This document shows positions 22,017 to 33,000 of a stretch of 64,000 nucleotides of DNA, piece by piece. Both the position numbers and the translations under genes were made by a program. Position 1 is the stretch's first letter; each line of letters opens with the position of its first letter. Source of the stretch: Trematomus loennbergii (taxonomy: Eukaryota; Chordata; Actinopteri; Perciformes; Nototheniidae); NCBI GenBank assembly GCA_012861695.1, contig JAAOOA010000366.1, forward strand, positions 221,001 through 285,000, read 5' to 3'. Under the pieces are notes generated by a model. The model was not told the DNA's origin and did not search any database. It was given only the letters and a program-made list of their open reading frames with translations.

Positions 22017-25000
22017 TTACTCTCCAAACAAATACCCTTTGAATTTGTCAAATGTTGCCTTTGTCAACGGCTTGGTTAGGACATCAGCTACCATATCTGC
22101 AGTAGGACAATATGTAATAGATATCTTCCCCTCAGCATGTGCAGATCGTACAAAATGGTATTTGATGTCTACATGCTTGCTTCTCTGTCTGGATACAGGG
22201 TTTTTGGATAGAGCTATTGCTCCCTGGTTGTCCTCATATATCTTCACTGGTACATGTGGGCTATTAAGGTCTACCCCTTTTAATAGCTGTACAAGGTACA
22301 TGCTCTCTTGAGTAGTAGCCGCTAATGCCATGTACTCGGCCTCACAGGTCGATAGCGCCACTGTTGGCTGCTTCCTACTTTTCCAGGATATAACTGGACC
22401 ATTTTCAGTTAAGCTGAAACAATATCCAGTTGTGCTTCTCCTATCATTTTGATCGGCTGCCCAATCAGCATCACTGTATCCCTCAACCTTTAGGCTTTCC
22501 TCACTTTTCTTGTAATGTAGCTCTTGGTCTATAGTACCCTTTAGATACCTCAACAGTTGTTTTGCTGCAGCCCAATGTTGTTGTTTTGGTTCTGCTAAGT
22601 GTTGTGATAGTTTACTCACAATCCAGCTCAGATCAGGTCTAGTACATGTCATAATGTATATCAAGCTACCTACTATCTCTCTGTATCCTGTTGAAACGAT
22701 AACTTCACCCTCAGTGTCAAAATGTAACTTTTGCTCGCATGGAGTTGACCTTGGTTTGCACTCTGACATGCCAAACCTCTCTAGCATCTTTGCTATGTGT
22801 CTCTTTTGGCTCATTTTGATCTCCCCCTCACTCTGTGTAAAGTCGATACCTAGGAAGTGTTTAAGTTCACCCAAATCTTTCATTTTAAACTTCCTCTTCA
22901 ACATCTCTTTGACATCACCGAGTAAGCCATTGTTACTGGCTGCTATGAGTAGGTCATCTACCCATATCACAGAATAACTCTTTCGTTCTCAGACTCTTTT
23001 CTGTAGACACAATGATCAGCATCATTTTGCACAAACCCATTCTCTGTAAGATGATCATGCAGTAACTTGTTCCAGTTGCGCCCGGATTGCTTTAAACCAT
23101 ACAGTGACTTGTTGAGTTTGCACACTAAGTGTTCCCCTGTTTTAGATTTTGCCTCAAAACCTTCGGGCTGTTCCATATACAACTCGCAGTCTATTGGTGC
23201 ATGGAGATAAGCTGTCTTCACATCCATTTGGTGTAGGATAAGATCATCCTGTATAGCCACCTGCATCAATGTACGTACAGAAGTCATATTTGCTGTCGGT
23301 GAAAAAGTTTCCTTGTAATCAATTCCCTCTACTTGACTATAGCCTTTAGCTACATATCTGGCTTTAAAAATCTCAGATCCATCTGGGCTTTCCTTTACTG
23401 CATATACCCAACGACCTCCCACTGCTTGCTTGCCTTTTGGCAGTGTGGTCAGAGGTCTCATTCTCTGTTAAAGAGTTCATCTCCTCTTTCATTGCATCAG
23501 CCCACATTTTTGATTTCTTAGAGCCTACAGCCTGCATGTATGTTTTGGGTACGTCACAAGCAACTCTGTAGAAATAATCTACATTTTCACCTTCATCATC
23601 ACTATCGGACTGTACACCCACATTAGGCTCTATCTGATTCTGGTTGACCATTTTTGTCCCTGCTGGTGTTGTGGGAATAATTTCTCCATAAGTGTCATCA
23701 TCCATATTACGATTTGTCTGAGTCTGACTATCTGCGCTACTCTTTGTGATACATTTTACCAGCCTATGTTTCAGGACTTTCCCTGTCTCAGGATAAAATA
23801 CTTGGAATGCTGGGCTATATTTGTCGTATCCTACAAAAATACCCTTTGCACATCTAGAATCTAGCTTCTTCTTATCCTGCTTATACCCGTAGCATTCAGA
23901 GCCAAATATTTTCATGTTGGACAAGTTGGGTGTTTTGCCAGTAAAAACACGGTATGGTGTCTGCTCTAGACGCTTACAGTAACACCTGTTACGTATCTGT
24001 GCTGCTGTTTGTACAGCATATGTCCATAACTACTTTGGGAGGTTACTCTCTAATAGCATGCATCGTGACATCTCAAATAAGGTCCTCCAACCTCTCTCGG
24101 CAGTACCGTTCTGGTGAGGTGAGTATGGTGCACTTGTCTCGTGCCTTATCCCTTTCGTCCTAAGTAAAGTTTGAAACTCATGCCCGGTGAATTCAGTACC
24201 GTTGTCAGATCTTATGGACTTAATGTATCCATATGGAGCAGTATCCGCTATGAATTTCTCAGTAGCTTTTGCTGTATCACTCTTTGCTTTGATAAAGTAG
24301 GGAAAAATCATCCCACTATAATCATCAGTAAATGCTATTGCATATCTGTATCCGTCTTTATCTGCTGGTTCTATTGGACCGCATAGGTCTGTATGTACTA
24401 GCTCCAGTACTGTCTTAGCTTTTACATCTGCCTGCCTGTTTCTGCTTTGAGTACATTTTCCCTGCGTACATATTTCACAGTTATGGTTAGACATGTCATG
24501 TTTCCCTTTGATCGACATACCTTTAACCACTTTCTCTAGTTTAGACACATCCTCAAAATTACAATGACCAAGTATTCTATGTCATGTCTGAATGTCATGA
24601 CAACCATTACAAACATCATCAGTATTTTCATCCTCTACTGTGCTAAGGTAATATAGCCTACCATACACATCCATTTTAAACTTGGTACCATTTTGATGAA
24701 TCAGCCAATCATCACCGTCCTTGAAGCGGACCTCAGCTCCACTGGCTGTCGCTGCTTTCACGGAGAAAATGTCCTGTGGAAAAGATGGGATGTAAAGCGC
24801 TCGTTTGAGCCTCGTTTTCACTTGCCGTCCCTCGCTGTCGAGCAGAACAACTTCGGCTTCTCCCCTCATCTTCGCCATCCCGGTCGTTTTCGTTCCATCT
24901 GCCAGCTCTATCACATGGTCCTCGGGTCTAAAGCTCTTATCGATTGTCTTAAACTTTGCCGGGTCATTAATCATGTGCGTCGTGGCACCACAGTCGACCA

Positions 25001-25986
25001 TAAGACCTCTCTTATTTCCTACTTGATTTTGACAGTCACTTATTTTGAAAAAGAATGATGCACCGGTATCATCCTCCGTGTCTCCGTCTGCCTTCTTCAC
25101 CTGATCACGGCCCAGCCCTCTGCCTCGGCCTCGCCCCCTTCCTCGGTGTGGCGTGTCCCACCGTCGCTCCTCTCGCCTCGCTTGGATCTCGTTAGGGCAT
25201 GTCCTGGCCATATGCCCCATCTTTCCGCATGTGTAGCATTCAGTGTCGGCCAAGTCCATCTTCTTCCCTCTTCCACGTCCTCGTGTCCTTGCCCCGCTAG
25301 TCCTCATAACGCCGTCCTCATCTGCATTCATGTCACTCGTCCTATATTTGTCAGTGCTCTCATAGCTCCGCAGTTTAGCTTTGAAGTCACCGAACGTTAG
25401 ACGGTCGTTGGTTTGAGTGACGTGCACGACAAATGGGTTGAATGAGTCCGGTAACCCCTTCACTACCATGGCAATCTGCAATCCGTCACTGATATTTTCT
25501 TCGGCCCTTCTCAAAGACGTGAATATAGTCTCCGCTCGAATAATATAATCAGTAACAGTCTCGTTGCTTGCTTTGTGGAGAGAAGAGAGTTCACAGTACA
25601 GGCTCACGACTCGTGGTTTGTCCTTTCCTGCGTAGTGCTCTCGGAGTATTGCCAACGCTTTTCTTCCATCTCGTTTTGCGTCTCTCATTATGAGTGATAA
25701 ACTCTTATTATCTATAATACTGCACTAATTTAGCATATGCTTCTGCATTCTTTGTTGCGTCTTCTTCAAGTGCTTGTTCGTTGTTGTAGTCTATCGCTGG
25801 CTCTTCCAGGATAACTTCACTGAGGCCGCACAGTTCCATGTGCGCCAAAAACCTTGTCTCCCATAACTCAACGTTTTTCTCGTCACCGTCGAATAACAAC
25901 TTAAACCACCTTTGGCTCCTTGACTGGGCCCATAACCTGTTGCGTGAGACATTATATTCAGCAGAAGTCTCCACGTTTGCAGTCAA
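22017..25986 (-). pseudogene. Copia Gag-Pol polyprotein with five disabling changes
   Basis: Read from right to left: Gag (LWETRFLAHMELCGL; CX2CX4HX4C knuckle near 25220), aspartic protease (MVDCGATTHM), a zinc-type CEICTQGK motif, integrase with HTDLCGP, SDNGTEF and NGTAERGWR as the three catalytic positions, reverse transcriptase with WVDDLL, and RNase H with YSDADWA and CEAEYMALA. Breaks: frameshift near 25707, Trp-to-stop near 24583, stop at 24030, frameshift near 23450, frameshift near 22968. The Gag frame is already open inside the 5' LTR and reads through the primer site. All domains are otherwise present and full length. Confidence 0.88.
25924..25937 (-). promoter_or_regulatory. Primer-binding site, half-tRNA initiator Met
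   Basis: The plus strand reads CTGGGCCCATAACC, identical to the anticodon stem-loop side of vertebrate initiator tRNA-Met. The element strand (GGTTATGGGCCCAG) lies directly after the 5' LTR. This fits priming by a cleaved half tRNA, as known for Drosophila copia. Confidence 0.8.
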
Positions 25987-26185
25987 CCAAAGTAGTTTGT
26001 AAGTATGCTACGGACAGAAAAAACACACGACCACATCGCTCAGAGTTTGGCCTGGAGTACGGGCCGTTTATTGAATCTGCGCATGCTCATTAGCATGACC
26101 ACGTTTCTTTCACTCAGGCACATTCTGATGATGTCATACACATGAACTGAAACATGACTTTGTTCTTATACAAATATGCTTAACA
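25938..26185 (-). repeat. 5' LTR of the copia element
   Basis: 248 bp. The Gag frame opens within it at 25986. Confidence 0.9.
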
Positions 26186-26190
26186 CTCAT

Positions 26191-28369
26191 CTTCCATAAA
26201 AGAAAAAAATGTATTTGAGTTTGTGTTTTATTTGAGTTTGATGCATACAAAATACTGTAGCCTACTGTATGATGATTGTTGAAAATGTACTTTTACCAAG
26301 GCCAGCACGACCAGTTGGTTGAGGCTCAAAAAAACAAAACTGTGTGGTCAGTCAAAAAAAAATAAAAATGGTTTGTGGTTATTTGTGTCCTATTTGATAA
26401 AAAAATGCAAAGAAATAATTTGTCCATAGATTTCTTCTTGGTCTGGCAATTAAAGGGTTAAAATATGATTATTTCTCTGCCTCTAGTCCGTTCCTCGCAG
26501 ATTCTTCAGTCTCATCAGCCTCATCTTTCCATCTGTCCCAGTCAACGCATCAGCCTCCAGCACACTTTCAGTGTCTGACTCCATAGAGATATTGTCCTGA
26601 TGCTGTACAAGGGTGATGCCCCATGATCAAAAAATGACCCTGCCACTGACCTCTACATGTCACTTGTTAGTTGCTTTTACCTTAAAGCGACTTACATACA
26701 CTCAATACTGTGGACAATCCTCACAGGAGCTATTTGGGATGAAGCCCAGGGACACAACGACATGCTGACTGCAGTGGAGATTGAACCAGTCCCCCCTGAT
26801 CCGAAGATCAACGCACGATCAGCCACAGCCTCCCTAGCCATATTATGTCTGTCATTAATAACCCCTTATAACAATTTTCTTTCCTTTCTTCTCTTTTCTC
26901 TTCTCTTGACTGAATTAAAAAGTCCAGTCTTTAAGTAATATTTGATGTCCTTTTCCTGCACCTTTTTAAGGCTATGTTTGCAATATGTATTCAAAGGTCA
27001 CTTATTTAAATAAATGAATATCTGAGGTTAGCAAACAGATACTGCCTTTATCTAGAGAGCCAATGACACCCATGAAGAATTGATCCTCCTCCAAATCTTT
27101 TCATCTGCTGTATTAATACAATTACCATGTTTTTTCAAATTGAAAATAAGGCACCAGAACATTATACAAAATATATATATATTTTAAAAGGGACCCGTAA
27201 GGCTTAATCAATGTTATATATAGATCTTTATATAATATCAATATTATAATAAACTTCAACCAAAGTCAATTTCAGGAGTGGTGTTTGACACAGTTTACGT
27301 TCAATTTCAACTATTTTAGTCTTATATTGACTCAACCTTTTTAAATAATTTACTTTCATTTAGAAAAGGTTTTTCTAAGAAAAATGTACTAAAAGATTGA
27401 AAAATACAAGTTGAATAGGACGATGTGGATCTATTTTCTCTCACCTTGTAATTACACAATCAAAGAATCTATAATACACCTTGGACTCACCAAAAAACAT
27501 TTGTTTTTATGTTTTGCATTTGTACTAATTTGTAGTCAATTTGGACAAATATCTGTTGAACTAAAAATATCCTATGATTGCATAATGGTGTGAATATGTA
27601 TACCCTGCTCACTCCTTATTATTTTAGGTACAATTTATATTTTAAATGTAATGAAAAAGCCAACTCAATAGTGTGTTAAAAATAGACTTTAGGATATTGT
27701 AAAACAAAAAACTGCTATATAATGTATTCTTAACCCTCCTTTATCTTCACATTTGCTTTACACCCTCTATCCTTGGTGGTCATTTTGACCCCAGGAGTTT
27801 AAAGCTCAAGAAAATGATCAAATTCAAAATTGTTACCAAAATGTACGTTTCAAGTACTTTATGTTTCTTAGTTGACTATCTGAATATCCATTTAAATAAA
27901 ACACTACTAGCCATTTTCATTACATTAGCAGCACTAAACGTACCCTGTTTTTCACGTGGGGAGCGGGATCAAGATAACTTTCCATTTTTGGAAAGTAATG
28001 TTTCTGCTTGTGTTTGACAGACAACAGGAGCATCTGCATGGGGTATTCAGGGTGGACAATTTGATAGAGGATTTCTCTGAAAGTACAAAAATAAAGTATT
28101 TTATAGTCTTTGAGCTAGTAGTCTAACTACTGAGTCCAAAATGATCAGTCTACGCACTTAAAAGTATTTGTATTGCTCGTCACATACAGCAGCAAGACAG
28201 GCATTGTTGTACCATGGAGGGGACTTTGACAAGAAGAAGTATCAAGAAGTACACAGTAAAAGTATTTCATAGTATTTGGGATAGTTGTAACTACAACTGA
28301 TTCCAACTTCATCAGTCTTATGAAAAATGTATGGCCAAAAATAATGTTATCGCTTGTCATTTTTGCACT
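26191..28369. other. Gene-poor sequence with scattered repeat fragments
   Basis: AT-rich and without convincing exons. A frame at 26490-26600 on the minus strand (SDTESVLEADALTG) is too short to name. TTAACCCTCCTTTATCTTCA at 27730 resembles a piggyBac-type end (with GGTCATTTTGACCCC following), with no partner found. Confidence 0.4.
26640..26840 (-). repeat. tRNA-derived SINE, degenerate copy
   Basis: Reverse complement of the SINE at 35253: the tail AAAGCGACTTACATACACTC, GTGGACAATCCTCACAGGAG and, at the far end, the B-box region (GGTTCAATCTCC on the minus strand). The tRNA-like head is decayed. Confidence 0.7.
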
Positions 28370-29106
28370 GTGTAAAGCAGTGGTTCTCAAACTTTTTCTG
28401 TCATTCCCCACTTTGAACAGGTGGGCCTTTTCAAGCCCCACCTGTTCCTCATCGCTCCAATAAAATGGTAGGTCAAGCTTAAAATTGTCAAATGTATCGT
28501 TCTATAGCAGGGGTCTCCAACCTTTTAGGGTGAGGGCTACTTTCAAAAAATAAAACAAGTCGTGAGCTACTTTTACTCCTCTTTTTTTGTTTTTTTGCAG
28601 TGTATATATTTAGCACATTTTAACATGATGATATGCTGACCTTTAACCTTTGTGTGCTGTTTGGGTCTGTGGGACCCGTTTGCAGTGTTTACTAAAAGAA
28701 CATGTATTCAATTTAATTATTTTAACCTGCTTTATTTGGGGGTGGACCTCCCCTCCACTAGGGGGGTCGGGGGCATGCAACCCCGTGAAGATGTTTTTTT
28801 AAATGTTGAAGTGAAATGCATCAATCTGAATTGATGGAAACAGCTCTCAACACTCAGATGAAAGGGAGCTGTATACTTTTCAATAATCCAAACATCTTTA
28901 GAATATGATCACAACCAATAACACATCATTTAAACTGGTTTATTCTTATCTTATGTTACCTAGTTAGCATTCTTTCTTTTTATTTATGCATATTTTACTA
29001 ATCACTCCCCTTTCAACTGTTTTTTTTTTACTGTCCTATAGTTCACATTGGAATGATTTCTTACTTTATTTTTTACAACCAGGCTATATTAAATAGATAA
29101 AGGTGT

Positions 29107-29139
29107 GCTCTCTCTCTCTCTGTCTCTCTCTCTCTCTCT
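29107..29139. repeat. (CT)n microsatellite
   Basis: Simple CT repeat interrupted by one GT. Confidence 0.95.
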
Positions 29140-29441
29140 AAACATAGACCTATTTTTAAAGTGGGGGGACACAAACGGGATTTCGAAAAGTGTGACGGTT
29201 AAACTCCTTATGAAGTGGTGAGGTGCCGCTCCACATTGCTTTTCTTCCTGACTGCAGCGCTGTTGTGTGTGTGTGAGAGCGATTCACATGTGTGTATGAG
29301 AGATTTTTACATATGTCTGTAAATTATTTTGGTTTCAGTTGTGTGTGTGTGAGCAGGCTCGGATTGGCCATCGGGAGATTCGGGACTTTTCCCGGTGGGC
29401 TGCTGCCTTCGGTGGGCCGCTGGCTCTGGCATAGGTGGGCC

Positions 29442-29546
29442 GTGGACTTTCACAGCTCCGCTGCGCCGGTACCGCACCCGCCGCCGCAAATACCCGCCGT
29501 TGTGAGGCTCCGGCGGGTCCGGCGCAGCGGCGCTGTGAAAGTCCAC
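29442..29546. repeat. GC-rich inverted repeat (hairpin)
   Basis: GTGGACTTTCACAG and CCGCTGCGCCGG at the left are mirrored by CCGGCGCAGCGG and CTGTGAAAGTCCAC at the right, around a 45-50 base GC-rich loop. About 28 bases pair in each arm with one small bulge. A tRNA-like B box (GGTTCGATTCC, 29600-29610) follows. Confidence 0.8.
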
Positions 29547-30044
29547 AGCCGTTGCGAGTCTCCGGCTGTAACAGTCCACTACCGCCCGCGAGGACCCAGG
29601 TTCGATTCCGGCCTGAGGTCCAAATAATTAATTAAAAAAACTTTTTTTTTTTAAATCTCCCGTTCATCACGTCCATTCGCGACCCACCTATCACATCTCT
29701 GCGCCCCACCAGTGGGGCGCGCCCCACACTTTGAGAAACGCTGGTGTAAAGGCAAAGAGTTAGAACCTTTATTTTGAAGAGTACAGTGCATGCATAGGGC
29801 AAACTAGCCAATCAGAAGCAAGGAGGCACTGGAGACACACCCACCTATGGAAACGAAACATTGAGTGGTATACTTGTTTTAACAGTAAGAACAGAAAAAC
29901 GAAAAAACAAGCTGAATTTCCGTTTTTCCGTTTTGGGCAAAATTGAAAAATTAGAACTAAAAAACAAACGGTTAAAACGTACCTTCGTTGTGTTATCATG
30001 TAACCTTTTAATATATCAAATGTAGAGAAAGCAACGAGTTCAAC

Positions 30045-33000
30045 ATGGCGGCCCAGCGGAGGAATTTGATGCAAAGCGTGAGAAAAACCTCCTTTTAAAC
30101 CTTCTTTATTACTTAAATATTGATGTTAAAATACCCATAAAGAGTGTTTAAAGCTCCCATGTCATGCTTTTCCGGTTATTACCCGTCCCCTTGTGTGTTA
30201 TGAAGGTTTTTATGCATGTAAACGGTGTGCAGAGTCAAAACCCTCAAAGTACACCCTGTAGCGAGTAAAACTCTAACACAGAAAATACCTCCCCAAAACG
30301 CCTCGTTGGAGATACGTCACTGCCCATTTGATTCTTCCGGGTACCGCCTGATGTCATGCGGTACCCGGAACGAAATGGACCAATCCCGAAGAGCTATGGC
30401 CACACCAGCAGCGGCGTGTTCCTCCAGAGGTTCGAAGAACCGGCATTTCACAGACGAAAGCTTCCAAAACATTGCCCAGTTTGAGGCCGGATATGCACAG
30501 CTTGTTTGGACCGTTTGGAGCAGGGGAAGATCCGGGTACACAACCTGTAAGTTTGCATTGTTATTTGTGTATTTATCAAACAGACTGTTTAAATGTGTAA
30601 ACTGTGTTGGACTGCTAAGCCATTGACACAGTGCTAACTGTGCTAACTAAGTTGCTAGAGTTTCCATATATCAACTCTAATATCAGCAGATGGCCTTGCA
30701 TACATGTATCTCATAGCAGGAGAATGTCTGCATTCACACACAAAATACCTATTGACAGTATACTCCGGGTGATTTGCCGTGCGGTCAGTCGCGAAACGTA
30801 ATTACATTATAGCTGGCGTAGCGTGTATGCAACCGATCTAACACACGGAGCTAGAGCTAGGTTTGGTCGGAAAAACATTTTGTGATGCTACGTTGCTAGC
30901 GTTTTAAATATATCAACTACAATGTCAGCAGATGGCCTTACATGTTTGTCATGGCAGGAGAATGTCTGCAGTCACACACACGGAATACTCATACAGTATA
31001 CTCCGGGTGATTTACCGTACATTATGACAGTACATATACTGCATGTATAGCTAACGAGGCTAGCTGTATGCTAGCGCAAAACAATGTATTCATGCAAGTT
31101 ACATTGTATGACCGAACGTAGCAGAATACCCGTATACGATTGGAATTATAAACACGTTATTGCTAGCCTAATATGAACACTAGCTTTTGTTCATAGTAGT
31201 TTTATTACACTGCATTATAGTTGCCTTTCCTCCAAGCTAACGTTCATATCGTGTTAGCTACCAAGGTAACAAAGCTAGGTTAGCATATTAGCAGGCAAGC
31301 TGTTCATTACACTCCTACCACAACTCTACTAACGAATCTAAAACAACTAAGTTTCTCTAATATTTTGTGATTTGCATTTGATTTCGTCCAGCCAGATCCT
31401 GGCGGACAATCCATGACGGGGACGGGACTTCTACTACTACTGAGGCCTCGTGCTAAAAGGCACCGGCTGTGCGCAGGCAATGCAGGAGGAATGGATGATA
31501 TACCTGTATATATGTATATTTATGTTCATTTTGTACATTTCTAAAATAAAGTTTAATGGAATACTTAGTAGGCCTATCCTTTCTTCCCTGAATTATTTGC
31601 TCCTATAACTTATCATTCATATATAGCAAACCATGATTTGATTTCTCATCAAACAGTAGTAGTTTATAACGGGTAAAATAACTTACTCTTTGTTATGACC
31701 GGCTCGTAGGCCACAACGGAAAGGCAAGGAGACATACACGAGTTTACAAAACCACGGCACATTTATTGTGGTAAATGCAGAGATAGGTGGTCGGGGAGAG
31801 GATCACCGAGTTCGTCCTTCTGCAGCCGCTTTGGAGAGAGACTCCGGGCCGCTGGGATTAATAGCACCGGCTACGGAGGTGTCCGTGATCGCGCTGATTA
31901 CCCTCTTCAGCTCCACCCCACCGTAAGCCCTGCAACACACCTGCACAAAGGCCCTGGGGCCGTCACACTCTTCTATAACAACAGTTGAGCCTCTCTGGTG
32001 GTTGACTAATCAGAACAGAGTGGCCGAGCTGACCAATCGGAGCACACTAGGCTCACAGGGAGGGGGGGGCAAGAGCTCCAACGAGTCGTTTAGTGGAGAC
32101 AGTGAATACTGCTGAATACACATGCTAGACAGAGATGCTGTATGCGAAACCAATGTGAGTTTGGAAAATTGCACAGTATAAATCTATTTTAGTATACCTC
32201 AACAATGTAATTATGATCAGTGGAAATGGCCATGACATGGGCCCTTTAAGACTCCCTTATCTCCCCATGTGGTCGGCTGGGTTTGTCTTCTTCTGTTTGT
32301 CGGTGTTTAAGGATGCTAATGACAGCTAGTTTAGATGAGTTTTTCTTGTGGTTTGCTAACAGTTAGCTAGCTTTGCTAACTTTAATGGGATTTATTAGTG
32401 TCTAAAACCCAGGAAAAGTCGACTTATTTAACTAGAAATAGGATGAATAAACTGATTATGTTACGGGGTTTAACTGTCCACATCTCGGTGTATGTTTTAT
32501 TCATTTATGAGACTGCTAATCGGTTTACCTTTTAGGCTTTTTCCTCCTAAACTTTGCTCTTTGTGATTGTATTCCTTATAGGGCTGTGGTTCTAACTACT
32601 CAATGTAGAGACAATGACAACGATATTAGGTGAAATATCCTTTAATTAAACCTCGTGGTAAACCGTAGTGATTCTTTATAGTCCCATAAAACAATCACAA
32701 AGTACAAAGATTATGAGGAAAATACTAAACATTTGAAGATTGTGAGTCTCAGATAGGTGTAACACATTTACCGAGCGATGAACAGTAGTAGGAGGTTTGT
32801 CTATTTCCTGTGTAATGGCTCTTTTTCTAAGGATTATGATTGCATTTTAAAGTATTTTCTCATATTAGGGTACATACAGGACTATAATGGATCACTGCAG
32901 TTCATAACGAGGCTTTAATTAAAGGATATTTCACTTAATATCTTTGTCTGTCCATTGAGTATAGAACCAGAGACCTGAAACTGAGAGAGAGAAAGTATCA

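Larger units (their letters stand above)
21667..26185 (-). mobile_element. Ty1/copia LTR retrotransposon, complete but mutated
   Basis: Two near-identical LTRs (21667-21912 and 25938-26185) flank a 4-kb interior read on the minus strand. CTCAT borders both sides (21662-21666, 26186-26190). Domain order is Gag, zinc knuckle, protease, integrase, reverse transcriptase, RNase H, with integrase before reverse transcriptase as in copia. The primer site fits the anticodon half of initiator tRNA-Met. The polypurine tract is the reverse of CTCCCACTCAAAG at 21913. It resembles the GalEa-like copia group of fish, but I base this only on gross features. Confidence 0.9.
28378..29743. mobile_element. hAT-type DNA transposon with 8-bp target duplication
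   Basis: Starts CAGTGGTTCTCAAACTTT and ends with TTTGAGAAACGCTG; bordered on both sides by GTGTAAAG (28370-28377, 29744-29751). No transposase is seen. Inside are further pieces: a CAGGGGTCTCCAACCTTTTA hAT-like end at 28508, TTAACCTTTGTGTGCTG at 28646, a CT microsatellite (29107-29139), a CTCGGATTGGCCATCGGGAG end at 29358, and a long GC hairpin. It is thus a mosaic of nested elements. Confidence 0.8.
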
